From Leucophora obtusa (Eukaryota > Arthropoda > Insecta > Diptera > Anthomyiidae): DNA of 64,000 bases. The notes under the pieces were generated by a model, which ran no database searches, was not told the DNA's origin, and was given only the letters and a program-made list of their open reading frames with translations. Of this stretch, positions 1 through 11,203 are shown piece by piece (position 1 is the stretch's first letter; each line of letters opens with the position of its first letter). Position numbers and translations under genes: made by a program. The DNA lies in assembly GCA_949987735.1 (NCBI GenBank), contig OX465298.1:172569345-172633344 (forward strand), written 5' to 3'.

Positions 1-480
1 TTGGTTATAAAAAAAAATCAAAATCTTTTTTAGGCTAAATTTAAAAAACCTATACAGAAAGAATTTACATAATTATAATTAAATTATTACGTAAAGATTT
101 TTCTTGTAACGTTTTTTGTAAATACAAAAAAAAACTTTTTTTAAAAAAGCACCAACAATGCAATTTGAAAATTCCAAAAACAAAAATTTTGTTATTCTTT
201 TGTAATTTTGTATTTTTATTTTTGAACAATTTTTACATGAAAAATGACAACTAACAAACATTTCAAACACAAAAACTGCTGGAAATAAAATCTTAATTTA
301 AAAGAAAATGTGTGTTTGTTTTTACAAATTCCATTGTTAGTCCCCACTGTTTTTTTCTGCGTATAGAGGCCAAAATATTTCGTTCATCGTTTTTCAAGGG
401 TACACTGATAGAATTTTCGTTCATAGTATTAATGAATCGATTTCCTGAAATTGAATTCATTAATTTTTTTATTTTTATTT
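1..480. repeat. AT-rich dispersed repeat, related to 6180-6380
   Basis: About 110-310 resembles 6220-6380: both have a poly-A/T stretch, then CACCAACAAT, then ACAAACATTTCAAAC, then CTGNTGGAAATAAAAT. This indicates a dispersed repeat, possibly the end of a larger element. No gene is supported; the two short ORFs here are low-complexity translations. Confidence 0.4.
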
Positions 481-482
481 AT

Positions 483-1113
483 ATCGGGACATAAAGTAAT
501 TGCGTTAAAAGAATTAAATATACTAAAATCCCAAACGTATTTTACAAATTGTGAAAAATAATCTGTTGGAGGCATGTCCCTATCCGGATTTCATTCTTGC
601 CTAAGGAACTTGTCAGGGGAAGATGTTTTTAGAACTTCAGGAAATATTTGTTAAGTTAAATTACAAACTTAATGTCCCGATAAAAATAAAAATAACAAAA
701 ACTAATATGAAAGTGCTTATGCAAATTTGAATGTTACTGACACTTTAGAAAACATTGTTTTCTATTGGCGTTTATACATGAATGGATGTCACTACATTGC
801 TAGATCTGTCAAAACAACAGAGTAGTATATTGGAAGATGACAAAGCAACTTGTGGTTAATTATTTGTTGTTGTTTTTGTTTTGTCTTTGATATTTTGAAT
901 GTTTAATAACGCTCCTAGACAAGAACAAGCAATTCTCATTGAGTTTGTAATTTAACTTAAATATTTCCATAAGTTCTAAAAACATCGTTCCCTGACGAGT
1001 TCCTTAGGCAAGAATGAAATCCGGATAGGGACATGCCTCCAACAGATTATTTTTCACAATTTGTAAAATACGTTTGGGATTTTGGCATATTTAATTCCTT
1101 TAATGAATTCATT
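483..1113. mobile_element. Foldback element, family FB-1
   Basis: Two arms of about 165 bases face each other. The left arm (about 510-670) contains GAGGCATGTCCCTATCCGGA; the right arm (about 945-1113) contains its reverse complement, TCCGGATAGGGACATGCCTC. A spacer of roughly 275 bases separates them. Within the left arm ATCGGGACAT (483) and ATGTCCCGAT (about 671) form a smaller inverted pair, so a short MITE may lie at 483-680. Related sequence recurs at 15795-16165, 18835-18975 and 49425-49690. No coding capacity is visible. Confidence 0.65.
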
Positions 1114-2921
1114 AATTTTCATCAAATGCATGAATAATTTATTAATTTAATAAATTCTTTCATTATATATTTTCAATTAACCCGTAAGATATGCTATAAT
1201 TTTATAATTACTGAAATTCATACATGTTATGTTCCAGTAATTCATGCTAGCTAGATTCGCATACTGAAATTATTTAAATATAAAAGTCAAAATAATCACA
1301 TCATTTTGTTTTGGATATATAGATCAATCGCTAATGTTTACATTCTGGTGATTGCGGGTTCAACTCGAGTTCAGGCAGATGTCAAAAACGCGACAACAAC
1401 AAAAAAGAAAAAAAAATACATGTAAAAATAAAAATTAAAAAATTAATAAATAATAAATGTAACATAAAAGAAAAATTTAGTAGGTTTGAGGTTAAGAAGA
1501 AGAATAAACCTTCCTCAAAAGTTATAAACACATTAAATTTGGAAATCAGACTAGATCTAATTTCTGCCTTTTTATGGACAGGCTTCATCAGTGATCTTCC
1601 ATTAAATTGTATTATTGTTTATATTTTTATTGTCAGATTGTCTCTATATGCATAATTTCAGAAGTGATCAAACAGACATATACAAACATTCTACTTCAGA
1701 TATTCTCTGTTTATCTTCTTATTTCCTCCGTGTCACCTTTTCACAAATATTGCCACATTGACGTATGGTTTGTACGTACAAGTGCAGGCAATTTGTGTAT
1801 ATTGGAGACGGACAGCCAACAGGGCATTTTTATTTTTTATAGTAAAGTGTTGTGTTTTCAAACGCGTCGTATAGACCAAATACAATTAATATTGTCATTA
1901 ATATGTATTTTTATTAATTCTAATTTAGTAGGTTTGAGGTTATTTTTCATTTAATAAATACGTTTCTTTGATTCAATGAACTCGTTTTTGGGGACTTTCC
2001 AATGAAAAGAAATCATTGGATTAATGAAAAAATTTATTAATACTATGCACAAAATTCTATCAGTGTACAGCCTATTTTTCTGTATATTGCAATAACACTT
2101 CCCTAAACAATTTTTTTTTTTTTTGTTATCTGTATTTATAAGTTTTTTCTTATTTCCCTGTCATTAAATTTTTAATAAATCTTTCCTTATTTTCATTTTG
2201 ATAAATGACTTAATAATCTTTTAACTTTAAACATGTCATATATTTATATATGTTACAGTACATTTACTGTTGTAAACAAATTCATTAGTATATACTGAAT
2301 AATAAAATTATTTCTTTGTCTTTCGACCTGTCTCAATGTTATTATTTATCTTAGATTATTTTAAATATTACATCTTTACACAAATTTGACAGACATTTGT
2401 CAAAAAAGTTAAATAATAGTGTAATACTTTATACCCTGTTTAGATAGAAAACTCAATCTCTTAAAAGTCCGATTATCTGCTTAATGAAGCACTAAACAAG
2501 TAGATTAAAACAAATTTTAATCTCTTTGATTAACAGTTAATGCAAATTTTAATCTGGTTACTATTTCTAAACGACACTGTATTCATAGTACTAATTGTTT
2601 GCAATGCTGTTTTTTAGTTAAAATGATAGTTGGAAACACTTAAAAACATACACATAGAGTCATATAAAAATTAAGACCCTGCTCAACAATATTTTGCAGC
2701 AGTCGACAAATATGCTGCTAACGGTAATATGTTTCCTGGTATTTTAAAATGACAGAGTTAAAGTTTTAATTGTCAAGTTAATCTTTTAACTGTCACAAAA
2801 AGCATGTGTAAACGAAGAACATTAAAAATTTAGATTAACTTTAATCAAGTGAATTAATTTCCCAGTATAAACTTTAGGCTTTAAGCACTGTAAAGCAGTT
2901 AAAGATTCCTTTTAAATAACG
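1114..2921. other. AT-rich non-coding DNA, no gene seen
   Basis: At 1362-1376 there is an isolated B-box-like string (GGGTTCAACTCGAG) without a clear A-box. From about 2440 to 2900 GATTAA/TTAATC and AGTTAA/TTAACT recur in both orientations, suggesting a degenerate inverted-repeat element whose ends I could not fix. The 115-codon ORF at 1607-1954 has no recognisable domain. Confidence 0.4.
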
Positions 2922-4519
2922 GAATATGCCAAAGAACTCAGATGTGAAAAGCTTCTGTACGAACAGCGTTTATGTACCAAACTTCTTGCTGCTCCTCGGG
3001 ACAGTAAGACCTTTTGATCATTCATTAAAATAGTAAGGAACAATGCTAGTTCTTCTATTCCAACTCTTATAAAAGATGACCAAATATTCACTGACCCGGT
3101 TGATAAAGCAAACCTTCTGGCCGAATTATTTGTGGAAAATTTATTTCTGCCGAATAGTGACCCAGCAAAAAATTTTTAGTATTTTGGAAGCAGTAAAAAT
3201 ACGAAGCGCTTAAAAACGCGCTACAAATTCTGCTTTACAGAGTTGCGGCACTTTATGCGTATACAATACACAAAAAATTTTGCAATTTGATTGTATACCC
3301 TGCAAAACTGCCTCAAACGAAGCAAATTGTAAGCAAGTTATTTAAAAAATTATAGTGCTACGCTATTCCCTTACGACGAAGCAGTTTGTAAGGGAGTAAA
3401 ATAAAATGTAAGTTATCCAAAGATGAATGCGCACGAAATCTGAGTCATCTCAATCGTGTTTTACCCTTCTTTAGTAGAGTTTAATGTATAGACGCCACAT
3501 AAACATGAGTCAGTCTGCATTTTGAAGTCGGCAAATGAATGCATTTCTTTTCATAAGAAGTCGCGTTTAAATGCGCTCAATGAAAATCATGAATTTACTG
3601 CATCTTTTCAGTAGCAAAAAAAGCACTTTTTCCGAAAAAAGTGCATGAATTTATTTGCGGTTAAATGCACTTACGAAAAACATGAATTTAATGCAATTTT
3701 TCAGCAGCGAATAATGCGCTTTTTCTCACAAAACAACGTGCTTCCAAGCGGGCCCTTTGTATGGAAAAATCATGCCTTCCGTAAGCAGCTTTGTAAGGGA
3801 TTAATTTTATTTATTCCCTTACAAAGCTGCATCCAGCGAAGCAGGTTTTTTGCTGGGGATTTACCAATGCCCGAGCCGAAATAGTATCACATAGTATGGC
3901 CTAAAATTGTTTATTTTTTCGTTCTCGAGCCATTAAAAGTGTTTTTACGAATGTCGACATAAATAAGGCAACGGGCCCGCATGGCATTCCAGCAGTGGTA
4001 CTTATACAGTGCTCTTCGTCTATAAACGTCCATTGGCAACCCTCGTTAGCAAGTCGTACAGCACGGGTGTCTTTTCATCGTATTGGAAGGTTGCCAATGT
4101 CCAGCCAATACCGAAAAAGGATGCGGCTACCAATCCTGAAAATCGCCGCCCAATTGCAATCTGCTCTGCCTTCTCGAAGGGTATGGAGAGCATTGTCCAA
4201 AGCATTGTTAATTACCATCTTGTTAATTATCTCGAATCCAACTCATTTCTCAACGTTCAGCAGTATGATGTTCGAAGTAGCAATTCTACAGGAGTCCTGG
4301 TGGCGTTTCTTTCGGAGCGTTAGAGTCGGTCCATTCACAGAGTTGGTGAAAGTAAATTAGTTGCTTTGGGTATTTCCGAGGCGTTCTATCGTGTGTGGCA
4401 TACAGCACTCGCGTCAAAGCTTATTGCTTTTGGTGTTAGTAATTACTTCTCTCTATTCCTACCGAGCTTTCTCAGGGATTGCAGTGTATCTGGACAGCCA
4501 GTTGAGATCAATATCTAAT
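2922..4519 (+). pseudogene. CR1/jockey-like LINE ORF2 fragment, interrupted
   Basis: This is a non-LTR retrotransposon remnant. From about 2931 the reading frame gives a pre-RT linker typical of ORF2 (KTF then a TGA where W is usual, then SFIKIVRNNASSSIPTL), running to 3160. A TIR element (3161-3857) interrupts it. Removing that element with one GA copy rejoins the codons as NSD-LPMPEP. The RT fingers follow: NKATGPHGIPAVVL near 3965, then KVANVQPIPKK and ENRRPIAICSAFSKGMES at 4090-4195, then LVALGISEAFYRVWH near 4360. Stops and frameshifts are frequent. The YADD active-site region and everything 3' are missing, so it is dead. The clade is inferred from motif style only. Confidence 0.75.
3161..3857. 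mobile_element. CCCAGC-TIR element with GA target duplication
   Basis: The element has perfect 12-bp terminal inverted repeats, CCCAGCAAAAAA (3161-3172) and TTTTTTGCTGGG (3846-3857). It is flanked by GA at 3159-3160 and 3858-3859. Excision with one GA restores the frame of the surrounding LINE, which fixes both ends and the 2-bp duplication. Inside, TTTGTAAGGG and GAAGCAG recur in both orientations. ATGAATTTANTGCATTTTTCAG-like units repeat at 3590-3715. No tRNA-like module was recognised, and the ORF at 3645-3884 crosses the end and is not a gene. No transposase is encoded. Confidence 0.85.
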
Positions 4520-5430
4520 AGAAACTGAATTTAAATTATTATTAAAATTTTATAAATTTTTTTGTCGCGAAAAAAAGCTAATCCTCCAAAAAAACCCGTG
4601 ATGGATTTTTTTCTGTTAAGTTGCATTTTTATTTATTCATTGAATTTCTGATAAAACGCGGAAAATCGCGAATTTCAAAAAAATCTCAAACATATGATAT
4701 GTGAGTTTGACATTTCAATCACAAATATGTATCTCCGTACAAAAGAGTCAAAATTTTGTTTTTTTATAGAATATCCTTGAAAATAGGACATGTCAGGATA
4801 TGCTTGAAAATGTTATATATACCGTTGGATGCGGCTCTAAAAAACTCATATTGAGTATGTTGTCTTCAGCTAAGATCCAAATTTCTTACAAAAACTAAAA
4901 AAATACCTCAAGCTCGTGAGATCTCATTGCTAGACCCGAAATATTTTGGAAATCAACATAAAACAAACCTAGGTTTATTTTGAGGGGGGCATATTTTTTT
5001 ACTTTTTTCGTGAGTCGGTCTAATGTATAATAATTACAATTTTTATTTGCTATAATGTTCTTAATAAAATCTAAAAATGCAATTCTCAAATTTTAAATGT
5101 TTATTTAATAATTTTCAAAAAAAATTTCCCTTAAATTTTTCGCTATAATTCACATTAAATTGGCCTAACAAACATTTTTAAATTAGCAAAATTTGTCCAT
5201 AATGCTTCAAAATACTGAATGCCGCCCAAATATATTTTCTGGCCAAACTATTCGGTCGGAGAATATTCAATAATAGTTTCAATGGTTTTATAGTAGGTTT
5301 TAATGTGTAAAGAAAATGCACAAAAAATATTAAAAAGACACAGAAAAGCTTTATGAATTAATTACATTGCAATATGTAATTGAAAATCATATAGAACTGG
5401 AGTCCCCAACCAGTAATACCCCACTTAAAT
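4520..5430. other. AT-rich non-coding DNA, nothing recognised
   Basis: No ORF with a recognisable domain, no TIR pair and no tRNA-like module were found. The small minus-strand ORF at 4895-5089 is compositionally like its surroundings. Confidence 0.4.
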
Positions 5431-5438
5431 ATATACAG

Positions 5439-5991
5439 TATGCCGTACATCAAAAAAAAGTTCGCCGTACACCGTCCAATCTAAATTATTTCTGCAAGAA
5501 GGTTTCAAAAAACTTTTTTTTTTTGCCGAACGTAGGGGTCGCCATTTTACATTTTTCGTTATATCTTTGGCATTTACAGTCGGATCTTAAAGTATGAAAC
5601 ATCGATGTTTTTCCCTCTAGACCGATGTTCCAATGTCTTACTCTAAGGACCATTGACCTCAAGTATCCCTAATGTACCACCCTAGTGTCAGAAAATTAAA
5701 GCTCGCAAAAAATCGTTAAAATTTTGCTAAGGAAGTTTTTCGATAAACCCGGCAGATTTTTTTTTATTATTTTTTTGTTGCCGAACGTAAATTTTTTTTC
5801 ATTGGATTTTTCCTTTATAACAAAACACTGGTCTCCTCGAGGCAAAAAATCGATATATCACACTTTAAAATCCGACTTTAAATGCCGAAGCTATAACGAA
5901 AAATTAATTAATGCAATTGCTTTGGAAAAATACTTTATATTTGAAGGTGTACCGCGCACACTTTTTTTTGCCTGTACGGTGATACGGTCTA
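5439..5991. mobile_element. Foldback MITE with 8-bp target duplication (hAT-like)
   Basis: ATATACAG flanks the element on both sides (5431-5438 and 5992-5999). The ends are inverted: TATGCCGTACATC at the left matches the reverse complement of GTACGGTGATACGGTCTA at the right, with about 7 bases missing from the left terminus. The arms also match internally: TTTTTCGTTATATCTTTGGC at about 5556 against GCCGAAGCTATAACGAAAAA at about 5883. The 8-bp duplication suits hAT-like (or P-like) insertion. No transposase is present. Confidence 0.75.
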
Positions 5992-6009
5992 ATATACAGT
6001 TAAAATTTT

Positions 6010-6200
6010 TTGAAAGTTAAAATAACAGAACATAACAATTAAAATAAATGAAAATTCACTTGAAAGCCGGTCAACTTACTTTTCATTTAAATTAAATAGT
6101 TTTTGTTATTTATTTCTAAATCTTATTTTAAACAACTTATAAATCAGTAAAAAAAAAATCAGGAAAAATAAATGTTGTCAGTTATTTGAAATTCTTTCAG
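6010..6200. repeat. Dispersed repeat, family F2
   Basis: This stretch has AAAATAAATGAAAATTCACTTG followed by AAGCCGGTC and TTTTCATTTAAAT. The same order is seen at 43100-43180, and a looser version at 7557-7780. Confidence 0.5.
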
Positions 6201-6382
6201 TTTATTATTTTTATATTTACCGTTTTTGTAAATTAAAAAAAAAAACTTTTTAAAAAGACACCAACAATAAAATTTTTAAATCCAAAAAAAAAAAAATTAA
6301 AAAATATATGAAATATATCAATTTACAAACATTTCAAACTTAACACTGTTGGAAATAAAATTTCAATTAAAAAAATTTTTAT

Positions 6383-6508
6383 TTTTACCATAGATTACAT
6401 AGACATCTTACTCTTCTTTTGTCAACAAGTACATTTAGTGTTTGTTTTTATCATAGATTACATAGAAATCTTATTCTTCTTTTGTCAATAAACACATATT
6501 TTCACACG
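6383..6508. repeat. Two-copy tandem repeat, period about 63
   Basis: CATAGATTACATAGA then ATCTTA and TCTTCTTTTGTCAA occur at about 6389 and again at about 6452. The two units differ at a few positions. Confidence 0.7.
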
Positions 6509-6510
6509 CA

Positions 6511-7555
6511 ATCAAATATTTTTTGTATAGGTATAGAACTTAACTGAAAACTTTTTCATTAAACTACTACCTCAGATTTTATCTCTTACCATAAAATTTT
6601 AACATCTTTAAGTTGTGAGTATATTTTTTTTATATTTTCGAAAATATTTTACAAAAAGTGGTAAAATTATATAAAAATGTAGTTTTTGTTTAGAAGAAGT
6701 GTTGCTGTTTATTGAGACCATGAAATTTGTTTGTGATACTCGAATGGGTGATTCAAAATTTTGGTGGTACTCGAGACAAAAAGGTTGCAGAACGCTGATA
6801 TAGAAGTTACTCGTATTTAAATCAAGCGTATTTAAAAAACTCATTCGACAGAAATACTTACCATCCAGCTATTAAAGATATGCAAGCGCCATTGAGAAAA
6901 ATTACACCATGCGGAAAAGATTGTCTGCCAAAAAAAATTTAAAAAAAAAATCAATTAACATGAATCCTATTTATTGTAATTAATGCACAGTGAAGTAAAT
7001 ACATTTACATATCACGATATATTATTTATATTTTTTGAATCATTAATGAAATTGAAACTAATTGATCATGCCATCATGAGTTAAAAGAACTGGATACATT
7101 TACATTTACGTTTGAATATCTTGTCTGCTTGTGAAAACGGCTGATATTACAGTAGCAGATGATTTATTGTTTTTGTTATTGATTGTAAATGTTTAATTTT
7201 ATTGTTGATAATACAACAACAATTTCAAACAACTAATTAGTATTTATAGGTGTAATTGTTTTTTTTTTTTTTTTATTTAAAAAAAATGATTAAATAAATA
7301 TGCAGTTGCAATGCAACAAAAAACAAAAGAGTTAGCAAATTTATATTTATCATTTTTTACCTTTTTCCCTTTAATTAAATTAAATATTTATTAAAACAAA
7401 TCGTGTATCATTAATTATATAAAAATATAAACAAATTTTAACACTATATTGTCATGAGAATTAAAATAGTTATTAGATTGACTCGAAAAAGTAGACTTTT
7501 TGTACATAAAAAATGTTGTAAAATTTTTTTTTAAATACGGAAGAACTGTCAAGAT
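6511..7555. other. AT-rich non-coding DNA, no feature recognised
   Basis: No supported gene. The minus-strand ORF at 6608-6844 has no recognisable motif. The DNA here includes mononucleotide and AT runs (for example around 7260). Confidence 0.4.
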
Positions 7556-7556
7556 T

Positions 7557-7920
7557 GTACACTTAAAATAGTTTGTATGCAAAAACAACACAAAATGCCA
7601 TTTAAGGTAAATGAAACTTCAATCGAAAATCAGTCTCCTCATTGAAATCGAATGGTGTTTGTTATTTATTTTTAAGTATTGTTTAAACAACTGACAAATG
7701 AGTTAAAATAAATGAATATCCAGTTGAAAATAAATGTTGAAATTTTACCTAGAGAATCGGTAAAAGTAAATATTTATTTATTTATTTCAAATTGTTACAG
7801 TTTTTTGTGTTTTGGTTTGTTTTTTTTTTTGAAAAATATAGACTACTACTACTACTATACTAAAACAGATGTAACGAAAACAAATAAACCACAAATTTCC
7901 GTTATGTGGGTGAATTTTTA
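7557..7920. repeat. F2-like dispersed repeat
   Basis: It begins ACACTTAAAATAGTTTGTA, very like 43072 (CACTCAAAATAGTTTGTAG). It includes AAAATAAATGAATATCCAGTTG and runs of TATTTATTTATTT. The ORF at 7712-8005 runs into the LTR remnant and is not a gene. Confidence 0.4.
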
Positions 7921-7926
7921 TAATAT

Positions 7927-9799
7927 TGTTGCGTTTTTACCTTTTAAAAACATTGGTTTATTTCCCTTAAATAAACCGGATTCTTTTCTATTGCAATCAA
8001 AATAACCAGTTCCAACGCTGACACCAATTGTTACGTTTTACCTTACAAAACGTTCGTTTATCTCCCTTAAATAAACCGTCCTGATGCTGTCACAGCGATA
8101 ATAACAATCAATTAGCCAATAACCAAAACACGAACACACTTAAGTTTGAAATAGCTTAGACACTCGTATTTATTTACACACTATTACTTATTTACAAACT
8201 CTCTCTATTATGACCATTACTAGAGCGCTACTAACTTTAACACGATACTAACTCGCGGTCTTAACAGCACAAATGTTAATAATTAATTTCCTTTTTAATA
8301 ATGTTAACGCGCGCCTTATATAGTAACAGCCATACTTCTACAACACACTGGATAATTCTAGCATGCTGTACTTAACTCTACATACGCTTAAAGAATATAC
8401 ACACAACCATCTATACAATATTACTCTACATTAGTCTTAACACTATACACACACACAAACTGTTAAAATAAACCTACATTAGTGTAGGCCCACAATAAGA
8501 GAGCAGCGTTTTTTTCAATCCAATTTGACATTTAAAAATCGCTGGGCGTAGCTGTTGTGAGATAGAATCTATTTTATTTTAATGCCGGTTTTTGTTATTC
8601 TCTCATTTTTTCTCTCTCATACTCTCACCAATGTTGTCAACTCTATTGTTATTTTTGCTGGTTTTCACTTCATTTTGTAATATCATAGAGTACAACTAAC
8701 AAAGGCAATCAATGGCTCTTCTGACTCTTTATCTATTTTTTTGCAAAAAAAAATAAATTTTTAAATTATTAAAATTTTGTTTTTTTTATTCAACTGAGAT
8801 ATTGAAAACGAGTAAAAAGGTTAAAGTCGGGCATGCCGACTATACAATACCCTACACCAGTCTGGGTAAAGGCCAACTAATGTTTGGATCCGAAATTCGA
8901 ATGGGTTAAAATGGGACTTGTGTCAAAATTTTCTATAATGTGAGTCAGCGCACCAAATTTCATTAAAATATCTTAATATTTGCGATCTGCAGTTTGTAAC
9001 CAAACCAATTTTGGGGGGACCCTTATATGGGCACTAGGTCTAAACATGGACCGATGTTCACCAAAATCAATAGGCATGGTCCTTGGGCCGACATAAGTCG
9101 GTGTACTAAGTTTCATCAAAATATCTTAATATTTGGGACCTGTAGAGTGCGCACAAGAATGCATGGACAGACAGACAGACGGACATCGTTAAATCGAAAT
9201 AAAAAAAAATTCTGAGCCGATCGGTATACTATAAGGTGGGTCTAGGACCAATATTTTTTGGTGTTACAAACATCAGCACAAACTTATAATACCCTGACCA
9301 CATAGTGGTGTAGGGTATAATTATTAGTAGCTCGTTAGTTCATCGTTTAGCATTGTATATTATGTTTGCAGTAAACTAAGAGACATATGAGTGGCATAAA
9401 GTCTCCTTGTTATATATAACACATGCTCAATTATGTCGCTGCCGCTGTACGTCGTTATTTCGGGCGCGTTTTTTCTCAGAGCGTAAATCGCTCGCCTCTG
9501 CGCTTTTATTCTGGGCTTAAAGACTATACATACACATAAACACTTATCATTAACGAACTATACAATAGGCTTAACATTATACATACACACAAACATTACG
9601 CTTAAAGACTATACATACACACAAACTCTTATAGTCAATAAACTATACAATTCTAAAACGTAATTAATCATAGCATCTTAGGTGTATAATTAAATGTAGT
9701 ACTACGTTGCCAGATTGATGTATTTTGTCCATCCCGTCTCTTGGGCTATTTTCTTCTAGAAAAGTCCAGAGTTTTCTAGGCCAAGCCATTTTCGTAACA
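7927..9799 (-). mobile_element. Gypsy-type LTR retrotransposon remnant
   Basis: On the minus strand an LTR starts TGTTACGAAAATGGC (9799) and ends GTAACA (8029). It is followed by ATTGGTGTCAGCGTTGGAA, a primer-binding site whose + strand copy (about 8010-8026) reads like a tRNA 3' end with CCA, probably tRNA-Leu. About 27 bases beyond the binding site the sequence jumps to a second, diverged copy of the LTR 3' end (7927-7983). The whole internal gag-pol region is therefore deleted. ATAT flanks both sides (7923-7926 and 9800-9803), matching a 4-bp gypsy-style duplication. The LTR holds a 517-base interspersed repeat (8806-9322) and tandem ACTATACATACACACAAAC-type units near 9520-9640. Confidence 0.75.
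8806..9322 (+). repeat. GGGCATGCCGAC interspersed repeat with GACA/GACG tract
   Basis: It starts AAACGAGTAAAAAGG, then GTCGGGCATGCCGACTATAC, contains one 153-base-type monomer (ACTAGGTCTAAACATGGACC near 9030), a (GACA)n-GACGGACATCG tract at 9165-9188, and ends near TAGGGTATA. It is inserted in the LTR at 8029-9799. Related copies: 40704-42078 and 54525-54790, with degenerate ones near 50890 and 57170. The tract recalls the (GTCY)n of fly DINE-1/mini-me elements; that link is inference. The ORF inside (9027-9215) is a repeat translation. Confidence 0.75.
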
Positions 9800-9803
9800 A
9801 TAT

Positions 9804-10590
9804 TTTAAACAAATGAAAAAAATAAACGAAACTAAAAACACATGTTGGTGGTAGTAAATTTTTGCGAACAAATGTGTAAAACAGTTGCAACAGATATTTT
9901 TTTAATATATAAATGCATGTTTTTATTAAATAAACTACAAAGCGTAATATACATAATAATTTGGGTTTATAATTGTTTTAAATTGAACGTTAAGACAACT
10001 GAAAAAAGAAAAGCGGATGATCTTTGGAACCCATTTTTATACTCTAAATATTCGAGTTGGTCCAAGAGCAGACGCGCATGGTGATGTTTTCGACAACTTC
10101 TTCGTTTCGCTGCCGTGCTAGTGTTGGCTCATTGTTCACTGTACCAGTCAATTCGAATTTGGCCACCAAACATATTTTAATCATCATGCATGCGTTTCCG
10201 TGTGACGTTGTAACTCCCTAGTTGGAAATTTCGTGAAGACGTCATTATGTCGGCTTAGCGACATGTCGCTGTCATTGATGACTTGCTGAACCGCTCCCAT
10301 ACAAAATACATATAGACACCTGCTGACATTTTCATACAAATGTAAAAATGTCATCACGACAAGTCACGAGGAGGTCATTGTGATGAATAAATGATGACAT
10401 GTCTTCAGAAAGTCGTCACTGACATTTCAAGCATGGGTCAGTAAGTTGTAATCCAGACTTAAACTTTTAAAAACAGCTTAAAAAAATGTTGCGTTTTTTT
10501 TATCATATTCCCACAATACTCATTTTTTCCTATCTCTCTTTTCCTTTTAGTTAATTTTCTTCTATTATAAATTTAAAAGTTTTTCATTTG
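9804..10590. other. Non-coding DNA with ATGAC/GTCAT motif cluster
   Basis: The 80-codon ORF at 9842-10084 has no recognisable domain. From about 10235 to 10440, GTCAT and ATGAC repeat in both orientations (for example GATGACATGTC), a pattern typical of subterminal MITE motifs. I could not fix ends or a target duplication. Confidence 0.35.
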
Positions 10591-10599
10591 GTAACGCAC

Positions 10600-10668
10600 T
10601 CACTAAGCCTCGAACCGAAAGCCTTCTGTTTGTTAGCTCACCGCCTTACCCGTTCACCTAAACCATAA
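10600..10668 (-). repeat. tRNA-like module
   Basis: On the minus strand there is TGGTTTAGGTGAACGGG (A-box-like), a spacer with a possible anticodon arm, then GGTTCGAGGC (B-box; 10608-10617 on +). The spacing is tRNA-like but stem pairing is poor, so this is a tRNA-derived fragment, not a functional tRNA. Confidence 0.5.
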
Positions 10669-10669
10669 T

Positions 10670-11203
10670 ATTTAATACAAATATTTTTAAAAAGTTTGCT
10701 ATATTCCATTTTTCAAATTCAAATCTTAAATTTTATTTGAATCTTCCTGTAAGCAAATTCAAATTATATTAATTTTATTTAAAAGTTCCCTTCAAATTTG
10801 AATTTTATTTTAAATTCAAATTAAGCACGTACAAGTTTCAAATCGATTACGGTGTAAATGTCTAGATGTGTTAAAAGTCATTCATAAGCCGAAAGTAATT
10901 GCTTCGAAGTAATTGCTAAGTTTTATTCATAAGTCAAAATTTCATACTTATTCAGACTTGGCGCTCAAATGTCCCAAAAAAAATATTAAAAAATCAAATT
11001 CACATACATTAATCATTGCTAAGTTTAAGCGGGCCCGTATTTTTTTCATTTTTCGATATTCCAGCAGGTTTGGTTTTAATAGGGTTTTTCCCAAAACCCT
11101 ATATCTTACGTTATGGTGGCAACCCTATGACTCCAATATACGCAATATATCCATATCAAACTTCAGATTTCTCAGAGTACTATACGGTGACTGAATCTTG
11201 AAT
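10670..11203. other. AT-rich non-coding DNA upstream of a LINE fragment
   Basis: Repeated TTCAAATT/AATTTGAA words are seen at 10710-10830. The overlapping ORFs at 10913-11201 have no recognisable domain and are not homologous to the LINE that begins just after. Confidence 0.35.

Noticed and set aside
1362..1376. Isolated B-box-like GGGTTCAACTC
   Set aside because: No A-box at the proper distance and no tRNA-like stems.
1607..1954. 115-codon plus-strand ORF
   Set aside because: No domain or repeat relationship; chance ORF in AT-rich sequence.
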